NCBI GenBank assembly: GCA_017467305.1
Contig: JAFTSM010000040.1
Span: forward strand, 1-51,618
DNA: 51,618 nt
Direction of reading: 5' to 3'
From: Candidatus Gastranaerophilales bacterium
Lineage (GTDB): Bacteria; Cyanobacteriota; Vampirovibrionia; Gastranaerophilales; Gastranaerophilaceae
Positions 16,611-23,921 of the stretch are shown here, piece after piece. Made by a program: the position numbers and the translations under genes. The notes below the pieces were generated by a model. The model had not been told where the DNA came from. It worked only from the letters and a program-made list of their open reading frames with translations, and did not search any database. Numbering within the stretch: position 1 is the stretch's first letter; every line of letters starts with the position of its first letter.

Positions 16611-17810
16611 CTATCCTACAATCTCATTTTTTAGGTTCTGTAATTTTGTGTCAAATTCATTTCTTAATTCGTTAATTTTCTGTTCAAAGAAGTATCTATC
16701 TTCTTCACTCTTTTTTCTTAAATTTTCATTTATGTCTTTATAAATTTTAGAAAGTTCTTCATAAAATATCGTTGAAGACTCATTCAAACGAGAATATATT
16801 TTATCAACATTTTCTGAAACAATTTTTTCTAACTCAATAACTTCTTGTGAATTTCCAGAACCATTTGCTTGCACTTTTGAAGATAATTCATCTATTTGCA
16901 TATCTAAAAGTCTTTTTAAGTTTACATAACGGACAACTATTTCGCGTTCTAAATCTGAGAGTTTTTGCCAGATAGGCGAAGTCTTTTCTTCTGTATGTTC
17001 TTTTAATTCATTTGATTTTCTTTCAAGAATTTCTTCTGTATAGTGATAATTTTTTGTAATTTCTTCATATACAGAATTAATTTCTCCACCTTTTTTGTTT
17101 ATTTCGGCAGAAATATAAGCATACACTTTAGAAATATCATCATATATTTTTTGAGTTGGGGCATTGATATTTTCCCAAGCATCTTTGATAAAATTATCTA
17201 TTTTTGTTTTATATTCATAGTCTTTTTCATAAAACAATTTTTCTAATTGATTAAAACGACAAATAACCTCATAAGAATTATTTTTAATTGTTTCAAGATT
17301 ATTTTGGTAGAATTTATTGAATTCATCTTTTATTTCTTGCTTTTGTTCTTTTATCTTTTTAGAAGATTCTTCTAGTTTTATAGCTAATTCATTTTCTATT
17401 ATTGAAACAATTTCCGTATCATTTTCTAAAAATGAACGGCGATATAAATGATTATTCTCTATATTTTTAATCTTATTTCTAGTAACTTCAAAATATTTTT
17501 CTTTTATAAAATCAGAAGATAAAACTTCACTACCATCAATAAATAAAACAAAATCAGATGAAACAACACCTAAACCCACTTGTTTTGCCAAGTTATAATC
17601 ATCATTATTTGGCAAACTAATTAATTTTATTCTTTCAGTTGAAGATGCTATTTCTTTAACAATATTTTCTGAATTATCAGTTGAACCATTATTTACACAT
17701 ATAATTTCAATATCTAAAAAAGATTGATGCAATACACTATTCAAACACTCTTTTATAGTGTCAGCCGAATTATTATAAATTATTACTACAGATATTTTAG
17801 GTTGCATCAT
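16611..17810 (-). CDS. Degenerate GT2 (pseudo-glycosyltransferase) with coiled-coil tail
   Basis: A 399-residue protein. The first 95 residues are clearly GT2 (ISVVIIYNNSADTIKECLNSV), but both donor/metal aspartates are changed. The usual N-D-G-S is N-N-G-S (Asn41), and the usual D-S-D-D is D-G-S-E (92-95). The domain then jumps to HLYRRSFLEN, a piece that follows about 75 further residues in the sister enzymes, so the core is deleted. Residues 130-395 are coiled coil with motif copies IYDDISKVYAYISAEI, VYEEITKNYHYTEEI and FYEELSKIYKDINENL. It is probably inactive as an enzyme and kept as a structural partner. A second ATG directly follows the first, so the start could be at 17807. Confidence 0.8.
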   Translation of the reverse strand: MMQPKISVVIIYNNSADTIKECLNSVLHQSFLDIEIICVNNGSTDNSENIVKEIASSTERIKLISLPNNDDYNLAKQVGLGVVSSDFVLFIDGSEVLSSDFIKEKYFEVTRNKIKNIENNHLYRRSFLENDTEIVSIIENELAIKLEESSKKIKEQKQEIKDEFNKFYQNNLETIKNNSYEVICRFNQLEKLFYEKDYEYKTKIDNFIKDAWENINAPTQKIYDDISKVYAYISAEINKKGGEINSVYEEITKNYHYTEEILERKSNELKEHTEEKTSPIWQKLSDLEREIVVRYVNLKRLLDMQIDELSSKVQANGSGNSQEVIELEKIVSENVDKIYSRLNESSTIFYEELSKIYKDINENLRKKSEEDRYFFEQKINELRNEFDTKLQNLKNEIVG

Positions 17811-17813
17811 AAA

Positions 17814-18521
17814 TTATCTCTTTTTTATCTTTTCAATAAATTTAACGAATGGATTTTTTCTTTCTTCTTTTATTGTTTCTTCTAATTTCATCAACTTCTT
17901 TTCATATTTAATTCTTTGTTGATTTAGTTGATTTTCATATTCTTTTTTTAGTTCATTTAGTTTTATATTATTTGCATTATCTTGTTTTATAAGCTCTTGC
18001 TTTAACGTTTCAACTTCTTTTACTACTTCAAAACAAGGATTTAAATTAGCTTTAATATTATCAATTTCCCACCTAAAATCATTATCATTTTTGTAAAGTT
18101 TTTCTACTTTATCATTCATAATAACTTCTAGGCTTAAAGTCGTATCTTTTAAGCCTTTATATAATCTTGAAAAATGCTCATTAGAATAAGAATAAATTTC
18201 TCTAAATTGATGAGTTAAATCTTTTGTTATATCAGCTTTTAAATTTATAGTATTTTCACTAAAAACTTCTTCTAAAATTTTTATCTTTTCATCTATTGAA
18301 GATGTGATTTTTTCATCTCTATTAGATAATTCATTTTTTATAGCAACAATTTCATTTTGTAATTTTTCTGCTTGTTTCCCTTCTGATATTTCTACTAAAT
18401 ATTCTGTATAGTTATTATTTTTATCTATCTCAGTCTTTATATTAGAAATATCTTGTCCTATTGCAAGAATATTCTCATTATTTTTATCATTAATTACATG
18501 AAATTTATTTTCAACATTCAA
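17814..18521 (-). pseudogene. Coiled-coil ORF, probably the detached tail of the GT8 gene
   Basis: A 235-residue coiled coil with no enzyme domain, starting at a TTG without any Shine-Dalgarno. The frame stays open upstream to 18551 and abuts, in the same frame, the TAA (18552-18554) that ends the GT8 gene. Removing that stop would give one protein of about 630 residues, the size of the GT2-coiled-coil protein at 14675-16606. The C-terminus (RKNPFVKFIEKIKKR) matches that protein's end (MKSPLKKFVEKYQNK). A nonsense mutation, an assembly error or stop readthrough would all explain it. It could instead be a real short protein started by re-initiation at TTG. Confidence 0.6.
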
Positions 18522-18551
18522 ATTTAAAGAATAGATTTCAGATAATATTCT

Positions 18552-19706
18552 TTATTCTATAAAATTTTCTAGCAGAGTTTTTGAATTAGAATTTTCTGTT
18601 TTAACTTCATCAACCAGTTTTTTTGTATATTTATAATTTCTAGTTATTTCTTCATAAACACCAGTAATTTTTTCATTTGTTTGTTTTTCTAATAGATATC
18701 TAGCTTCTTTATCAAGTTCTTTTACAAACTCATTTGATTTTGCAATAGCGTCATATATATTTTGTATTTCATTATAATTCTGAGCTACATCTTTATACAC
18801 CTTTTGTATATCTTCATCAGTAGCATCAACAAGAATATTTGTTACACTACCACCAATTTGGTTTTTAAGATGTTTTCCAAAAGAGTTTTGTTTATATTTA
18901 ACTATGTTATTTTTCCAAGCAGTAAATGATAAATAGCAATAATATTCGTCATAAACATTGCTTTCAAATGGCATTAACCAAGGTTTAAAACGACCTGCAA
19001 TATGAAGAATAGAAGAATCTGCTAATTCATCATTATTCAATTCTTCATATTGAAAATACTGATAATTCCATTTTTTATCTATTTTTTTAATTTCATCCTT
19101 TAAAACAATATTAACAATATCTTGATCTTGCCAAAGGATATGTTCTTTATTATTTTGAGCATACTCAAAAAGCTTATTTCCAATATTGTTTTTACGCCAA
19201 TAACCAAGATTAATTAGCATTACACCAGCATTGAAATACTTTTCTAGAGATAATCTTTTAGACTCTTTTTCAGTATCAGCATCTAAAACCATTGCTGTTG
19301 CAGTATTATCTAAAGGAATACTAAATAAATCCTTTAGCGATGTTCTAACAATAACATCACAATCAAGATACAAAATTTTATCTAGTTTTGGCAGAAATTT
19401 CGGTAATTTAAAACGGAAATAAGTTGGTAATGTTACGTGATAATCCTTATATTTTTCATCTTTTTCTGTAAGCAAAGGACAAGCTTTAAAATCATCATTT
19501 AATACAGAGATATATTCAATATTAAACTTTTTTATATTTTGTAATAAATTTATTTTATTTTTGTCATCGGCAGATAATCCATCATCAAGAATATAAAAGT
19601 TGATATTATCAGAAATATCAGCATTTTTTAAAATAGAAGCTATAGAAACAGCCAATTGTTCGGCATAGTTAGAATCCAGACTGTAACAAATGTTGTATTC
19701 TTGCAT
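18552..19706 (-). CDS. GT8 glycosyltransferase with coiled-coil tail (possibly truncated)
   Basis: A 384-residue protein. Residues 1-265 are a family 8 glycosyltransferase of the LgtC type: NICYSLDSNYAEQLAVSIAS, the metal-binding LDCDV (Asp115 and Asp117), FNAGVMLINLGYWR, the WQDQDIVN segment and LHIAGRFKPW. Family members are retaining galactosyl- or glucosyltransferases acting on lipid-linked or LPS-type glycans. Residues 285-384 are coiled coil with two motif copies (IQKVYKDVAQNYNEI and ITGVYEEITRNYKYTKKL). Translation ends at a TAA after which the same frame continues for 246 codons. It is the first gene of the cluster, and the promoter should lie in the 109-base gap to the divergent gene at 19816. 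Confidence 0.88.
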   Translation of the reverse strand: MQEYNICYSLDSNYAEQLAVSIASILKNADISDNINFYILDDGLSADDKNKINLLQNIKKFNIEYISVLNDDFKACPLLTEKDEKYKDYHVTLPTYFRFKLPKFLPKLDKILYLDCDVIVRTSLKDLFSIPLDNTATAMVLDADTEKESKRLSLEKYFNAGVMLINLGYWRKNNIGNKLFEYAQNNKEHILWQDQDIVNIVLKDEIKKIDKKWNYQYFQYEELNNDELADSSILHIAGRFKPWLMPFESNVYDEYYCYLSFTAWKNNIVKYKQNSFGKHLKNQIGGSVTNILVDATDEDIQKVYKDVAQNYNEIQNIYDAIAKSNEFVKELDKEARYLLEKQTNEKITGVYEEITRNYKYTKKLVDEVKTENSNSKTLLENFIE

Positions 19707-19815
19707 ATAAATTATCCCAATCTACCCTATTGATTGTACAATAATTAAAGAAATAATTAAAGTATTTTAAAATTATGTCGAATATGCACATGTAAGTTAA
19801 CAGGTAACAAGTAAA

Positions 19816-20130
19816 ATGGAAGCGTTAGAAGATAAAGATTTAAAAAAAGTCGGACTCGAATTAATGTTTTTAACCCCAGAAAAATGCTCACGTGACGAGG
19901 GGATTACTGCTGTTGAACTAGCAAAATGCCTAGATATGCCACTTGATACAGTTAAAAAGAAATTAAAAATATTGCTTGATAAAGAAATAATTAGGGTATA
20001 CGGAATCAATCCAAAACTTTGGAAGTTTGATGAATTCAAATTCCAAAAAATGGATGAAGATGACGAAGTTTATAGATTACTTTGCAACTTCGATGATGTG
20101 GATTTTGATAGATATTTTTCGTATAACTAG
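19816..20130 (+). CDS. Small winged-helix protein, putative regulator
   Basis: A 104-residue protein. Residues 1-75 look like a winged helix, with a helix-turn-helix in GITAVELAKCLDMPLDTVKK followed by a recognition-type segment and a short wing (IIRVYGINPKLWKF). The C-terminus is acidic with several Asp and Phe. It is divergently transcribed from the glycosyltransferase cluster, so control of that cluster is a reasonable guess. A role outside transcription cannot be excluded, since some proteins of this shape bind protein or RNA. The ribosome binding site is weak (AGGTAA, 9 bases upstream). Confidence 0.65.
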   Translation: MEALEDKDLKKVGLELMFLTPEKCSRDEGITAVELAKCLDMPLDTVKKKLKILLDKEIIRVYGINPKLWKFDEFKFQKMDEDDEVYRLLCNFDDVDFDRYFSYN

Positions 20131-20144
20131 GTATCTTAACCTAG
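20127..20144. terminator. Weak hairpin between convergent genes
   Basis: CTAGGT-atctta-ACCTAG, overlapping the stop codon of the winged-helix gene and lying before the end of pepT. There is only a short AATTT afterwards, so it is a poor intrinsic terminator, but its position between convergent genes fits. Confidence 0.35.
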
Positions 20145-20150
20145 AATTTA

Positions 20151-21380
20151 TTACTTATTAAACACCTTGAACATCTCTTTTACTAATTCATAACCTTTAA
20201 GGTGTGAAACATAGTCGATTTGTTCATTTGAAGAATGCATATTATAAATATTTGCAACACCAATTAATACTGGTTTAAATGTTACTCCATATTTATTTTT
20301 TTCATTTGCATAAATGTGAGTTTCTGCACCAGCGTGGAATGATGATATATCTAAATCTAAATTTAGGTTTTTCCCAGCTTCTTTCGCTACATTTATCATT
20401 GTTTCATCATCACTCTTTTCAAATGGTGGAAGATGTTCCTCTGTTTCCATTTTTGCAACAGCTAAACCTTCATATTTTTTATTAAAATTATCAACTATAA
20501 CTTTAACTTCATTAATTAAATCTTGTTCATATTTTCTACTTGAACTTCTAATAGAATATGCAGCACCAGCTTTTGTATTGATAACATTAGTAACTGCTTT
20601 TTCTAAGATGTAATCTTGATATTGATTACTTTTCATATCAGAACCTTTGATATTATCAATAGCCGTATGAATACCACCACCAATAATTACACCTAAATTT
20701 ATAGAAGTTACTACTCCAAATTCATCTTTATGGTAAACCCCTTGAGGTATTTCATTTACTAGTTCAGCAACTAATTTAGCTGCATTTAATCTTGTTGTAT
20801 CATCAATATCAATACCAGAATGACCACCCTTTATAGCCTCAATATAAACAGCTAATCTAGTATAATCAGCCCCAGAAATTTGAACTTGACCAAGACCATC
20901 AGCATCCATCACTAGAACATGTTCTGATTCTAATTCATTCATTTTTAAATTATGAATACCAGTCATAGTTTGTTCTTCATCACGTGTAAACACAATTTCT
21001 AATCCACCGTGCTTAAGTTCAGTATTTTTTGATAGTTCAATAGCCAGTAAAATTGCAACAGCGACACCAGCTTTATCATCAGCTCCAAGAGTTCTTGTTT
21101 TATCAGTTTCAATAATATTTCCGTTTAATTGCAAATTGATTGGGGAATCATCTCCAACTACATCCATATGAGCACTCAATAACAATGGTTTTTTAGAAAA
21201 GTCTGTCGCTGGAATTTTTGCAATGACATTTCCAATTTCATCTGTTCTTACATCAATATTATTTTCTTTAAATATTTCAAGAATTTTTTCTCTAACTTTT
21301 TCTTCCTTTAATGGTGGAGATGGAACTGTTGCCAACTCGCAAAATAAGTCTATAAGTTTATTTTCTCTAATTTTTTCCAT
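20151..21380 (-). CDS. pepT: Peptidase T-like M20 aminotripeptidase
   Basis: Removes N-terminal residues from tripeptides in the cytoplasm. At 409 residues it has the PepT length. The di-zinc ligands of the M20 family are visible: His71 in SAHMDVV, Asp101 in LGADDKAGVA, the RDEEQT glutamates (135-136), the aspartate in VMDADG (159), and a late His in NMHSSNEQIDY. The dimerisation domain sits between about residues 190 and 300, with KGGHSG at its edge. AAGGAG precedes the ATG at the usual distance. It is a single gene, divergent from the ribbon-helix-helix gene at 21466. Confidence 0.92.
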   Translation of the reverse strand: MEKIRENKLIDLFCELATVPSPPLKEEKVREKILEIFKENNIDVRTDEIGNVIAKIPATDFSKKPLLLSAHMDVVGDDSPINLQLNGNIIETDKTRTLGADDKAGVAVAILLAIELSKNTELKHGGLEIVFTRDEEQTMTGIHNLKMNELESEHVLVMDADGLGQVQISGADYTRLAVYIEAIKGGHSGIDIDDTTRLNAAKLVAELVNEIPQGVYHKDEFGVVTSINLGVIIGGGIHTAIDNIKGSDMKSNQYQDYILEKAVTNVINTKAGAAYSIRSSSRKYEQDLINEVKVIVDNFNKKYEGLAVAKMETEEHLPPFEKSDDETMINVAKEAGKNLNLDLDISSFHAGAETHIYANEKNKYGVTFKPVLIGVANIYNMHSSNEQIDYVSHLKGYELVKEMFKVFNK

Positions 21381-21428
21381 TGTTAAACTCCTTTTTTACA
21401 AATTATAGACTATAACGAGAAAATAGTA

Positions 21429-21444
21429 TATAATACATATATGT
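21429..21444 (+). promoter_or_regulatory. Promoter -10 with adjoining palindrome before the RHH gene
   Basis: TATAAT (21429-21434) is followed directly by the 10-bp palindrome ACATATATGT (21435-21444), which would cover the transcription start. Ribbon-helix-helix proteins commonly repress their own promoter through short palindromes, so this may be a self-operator. No good -35 element is seen. Confidence 0.5.
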
Positions 21445-21465
21445 GATAAGGTGTAAGGATGTTTT

Positions 21466-21654
21466 ATGGCAAAGGTGTTATTATCAATCCCTGATAAATT
21501 CTTAACTCAGATAGATGAAGTTGCAGAAAACGAACAAAGAACAAGAAGCGAACTTATTCGTGAAGCTTTAAGAACTTATATGAAAAGAAACACAATGTTT
21601 GACTTAAAAAAGACTTCTTCTGATGCTGAGTTACTAGATAAATTATTAGATTAA
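21466..21654 (+). CDS. Ribbon-helix-helix DNA-binding protein (CopG/Arc type)
   Basis: A 62-residue protein. The first strand (AKVLLSIPDKFLTQIDEVA) would insert in the DNA major groove, followed by the two helices (RTRSELIREALRTYMKR). This is the classic MetJ/Arc/CopG dimer. The short acidic tail has no metal-binding or toxin-binding signature. No toxin gene adjoins it, so it is an orphan regulator rather than half of a toxin-antitoxin pair. TAAGGA lies just upstream of the ATG, and a strong terminator follows at 21674-21705. Confidence 0.85.
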   Translation: MAKVLLSIPDKFLTQIDEVAENEQRTRSELIREALRTYMKRNTMFDLKKTSSDAELLDKLLD

Positions 21655-21673
21655 TTTTTAAAATTTAATTGAT

Positions 21674-21705
21674 AAAAAGGGGTTACGCTTAGGCTAACCC
21701 CTTTT
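21674..21705 (+). terminator. Intrinsic terminator after the RHH gene
   Basis: A strong stem AAAAGGGGTTA / TAACCCCTTTT with a 9-base loop. It would work mainly on the plus strand. Confidence 0.85.
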
Positions 21706-21782
21706 GAGTTGAAATTTAATTTTTATGTAATAAAATTTTAATAAGTGACTTTAAACCGTGATAAATAAATTTGAGGATTTAC

Positions 21783-22373
21783 ATGGCTCGAAGAGTATTA
21801 GTATACGTATTTATAATATGTTTTGCGTTAGTTAATTTCCCTATGGTGGTAAAGGCTGAAGCCGTTTCACAAGTGACAATTAAAGAATTGATTGTGAAAC
21901 ACTCTATGGAAATGGGTGTTGATCCGGCTCTAGCTTTGAGTATTGCAAAAAAAGAATCTAATTTTTCTCAAAACAGAAAAAGTCCATATGGTGCTGTTGG
22001 AGTATTCCAATTAATGCCTAGAACTGCTAAAAAATTGGGATATAACCCATATAGTTTGAATGAAAATATAAAAGGTGGGCTTACATATTATAAGCAAATG
22101 TATAAAATGTTTGGTTCAACTGAACTAGCATTAGCAGCATATAATGCTGGGCCAGGAAATGTAAAAAAATACAATGGTATTCCTCCATTTAAAGAAACAA
22201 AAACTTTTGTATCAAGTATAATGAAAAGTTATAATTCAATGAAAACAAATCCAGACCCTGTAATCGCACAATATAATAATTCAATAAAAGATATTAATGC
22301 ATTTGAAAAGTATGATTTTAGGCAACAGCAAGATGCTATACTAGAGACATATTTGGCTAATCAAGGAATTTAG
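21783..22373 (+). CDS. Secreted lytic transglycosylase (SLT domain)
   Basis: Cleaves the glycan strand of peptidoglycan, forming anhydro-muropeptides, outside the inner membrane. The protein has 196 residues with a signal peptide (MARRVLVYVFIICFALVNFP, cut near VKAEA). The catalytic Glu lies in the family motif KKESNFSQ, followed by YGAVGVFQLMPRTA and the AAYNAGPGNV signature. The C-terminal 45 residues are an added, probably disordered tail. I chose the ATG at 21783 because GAGG is 6-7 bases upstream. A TTG further up is less likely. The NrtR-like gene follows within 14 bases, so the two are probably co-transcribed. Confidence 0.9.
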   Translation: MARRVLVYVFIICFALVNFPMVVKAEAVSQVTIKELIVKHSMEMGVDPALALSIAKKESNFSQNRKSPYGAVGVFQLMPRTAKKLGYNPYSLNENIKGGLTYYKQMYKMFGSTELALAAYNAGPGNVKKYNGIPPFKETKTFVSSIMKSYNSMKTNPDPVIAQYNNSIKDINAFEKYDFRQQQDAILETYLANQGI

Positions 22374-22386
22374 AAAGTAAGAGAGA

Positions 22387-23067
22387 ATGTTTCAAGAGAT
22401 TAAAACACACGAAATTACAACCGACGTTGTTATATTTACAATCAAAGACAATAAACTACAAGTGTTATTGGTAAAGCGTGCTAATGAACCGTTTAAAGGA
22501 CGTTGGGCTATTCCTGGTGGTTTCATCAGATTGTCTGAAAACCTTGATAATGCGGCATTGAGAATTTTGAAAGAAAAAACAAATGTAGATAATATCTATC
22601 TTGAACAACTTTATACATTCGGTGACCCACTACGTTATCCAAGTTCAAGGGTTATTACTTGTGCTTATTTTGCTTTGATAAGAAGTGATGATATTAAATT
22701 ATCTGTTGATAATTCTCAAGGTATTACAGAAGTTCAATGGCATGAAGTTTATAATCTACCAACATTAGCGTTCGACCACAAAGAAATTATTGAATACTCT
22801 ATAAAAAGAATGAGAGAACGTTTAGAATTCTGCCCTATTGCGTTCCAATTATTGCCAGAAAAATTCACTTTGACAGAACTACAAAAATCATATGAATTAA
22901 TTTTGGATATGAAGTTAGATAAGAGAAACTTCCGTAAAAAAGTTTTAACTGGTTCGGTACTAAAAGAACTAAATGAATATACTAAAATAGGCTCAAAACG
23001 CCCAGCAAGATTATATTCTTTTGATAACATAACATTAAATTCAAAAAGAGGACATTTTTTCTCTTAA
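22387..23067 (+). CDS. NrtR-like regulator: degenerate Nudix domain plus winged helix
   Basis: A 226-residue protein. The Nudix domain fills residues 10-145, and a C-terminal winged helix (PIAFQLLPEKFTLTELQKSY, then LDKRNFRKK and RPARLYSF) is characteristic of NrtR repressors of NAD synthesis genes that respond to ADP-ribose or related ligands. The Nudix box reads GGFIRLSENLDN..ALRILKEK. The usual R-E is R-I and the following E-E is E-K, so two metal-binding positions are lost and hydrolysis is unlikely. This is typical for the regulatory branch. No NAD gene adjoins it, so its targets are elsewhere. A terminator follows at 23087-23123. Confidence 0.85.
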   Translation: MFQEIKTHEITTDVVIFTIKDNKLQVLLVKRANEPFKGRWAIPGGFIRLSENLDNAALRILKEKTNVDNIYLEQLYTFGDPLRYPSSRVITCAYFALIRSDDIKLSVDNSQGITEVQWHEVYNLPTLAFDHKEIIEYSIKRMRERLEFCPIAFQLLPEKFTLTELQKSYELILDMKLDKRNFRKKVLTGSVLKELNEYTKIGSKRPARLYSFDNITLNSKRGHFFS

Positions 23068-23086
23068 TTTGATAAAAACCTGTATA

Positions 23087-23123
23087 AAAAGAGACCGAAT
23101 TAGTTGATACTTCGGGCTCTTTT
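23087..23123 (+). terminator. Intrinsic terminator after the NrtR-like gene
   Basis: A 13-position stem AAAAGAGaCCGAA / TTCGGgCTCTTTT with one mismatch and an 11-base loop, ending in a T-tract. Confidence 0.85.
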
Positions 23124-23329
23124 ATTAATTCAAATTTTTATTTAGTGTACTTTTTGAGTTTGTAAATCTTATTTAAAATTACAGAAAAAATTAAGATTTT
23201 ACACCTGATTTATGGTACATTTGTATTTAGTAACAGAGATTAAATGAAAACACTTTGACGGTTAGATTTTATATAAGGCAAGGTCATTAATCCCTAAACA
23301 TTTTATGAGAGTCAAGGAGATTGTTGAAT

Positions 23330-23911
23330 ATGAGCGAATACTTGAGCAAAGAAGAAATTCGTAAATGGAGAAGCTCATTAGAACGCATTACTTTAGAAGA
23401 ATATGCGGCTAGATTAGGTAAAGTTATTCAAGAAGAAAAACACGATGAAAGTTTAGTAGATAATGTAATGTTTAGAACATTAACTTCTATGTCAACTGAA
23501 AAATACACACCTAAAACAGAAAAAATTCAAACTTTAGCAATAAAATCTTTTAGTAAAGAGAAGGAAATCCAAGAGAAAAAAGAATCAAAACCTGTTGTAA
23601 AGAAACAAGAAACTGCTAAAAAAGCTCCTGTTGTTGAGAAAAAAGCTGAAGTGAAGAAAGTAAAAGAAGTTGAAACAGCGAAAGAAGAAGCTGTAGAATA
23701 TTCTTTTAAAAAGGCTCTTACTACTCGTGAACAATTAGTTTTTGATCATTTCTTATCAAATAGAAATACTATTGTTTATGCAAAAGATTTAGCAAAAATT
23801 TTAGAATTGCCAAGAGATTATGTTTATAAATACATTAAAAATCTAAGAAGCAAATTGAACGAAGATGTTCTTCAAAATGCTGATAATGGCGGTTATTTGT
23901 TGAAAGTGTAA
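23330..23911 (+). CDS. Protein with Lys/Glu-rich linker and C-terminal winged helix
   Basis: A 193-residue protein. Residues 1-60 are helical (MSEYLSKEEIRKWRSSLERI), residues 65-125 are a low-complexity Lys/Glu/Val/Ala linker, and residues 130-193 form a winged helix (LTTREQLVFDHFLSNRN, then YAKDLAKILELPRDYVYKYI and a final NGGYLLKV strand) resembling the OmpR-type DNA-binding domain. There is no receiver domain. AAGGAGA lies 9 bases before the ATG at 23330, which decides the start over a TTG at 23321. The dehydratase-activase-related gene begins 10 bases downstream, so they form an operon. Confidence 0.7.
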   Translation: MSEYLSKEEIRKWRSSLERITLEEYAARLGKVIQEEKHDESLVDNVMFRTLTSMSTEKYTPKTEKIQTLAIKSFSKEKEIQEKKESKPVVKKQETAKKAPVVEKKAEVKKVKEVETAKEEAVEYSFKKALTTREQLVFDHFLSNRNTIVYAKDLAKILELPRDYVYKYIKNLRSKLNEDVLQNADNGGYLLKV

Positions 23912-23921
23912 TGGTTAGGCA

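Noticed and set aside
14675..19706. Coiled-coil genes as SMC-like, phage tail or motility proteins
   Set aside because: Most frames begin with clear glycosyltransferase domains, and the one that does not is in frame with a glycosyltransferase gene. No ATPase or phage context exists.
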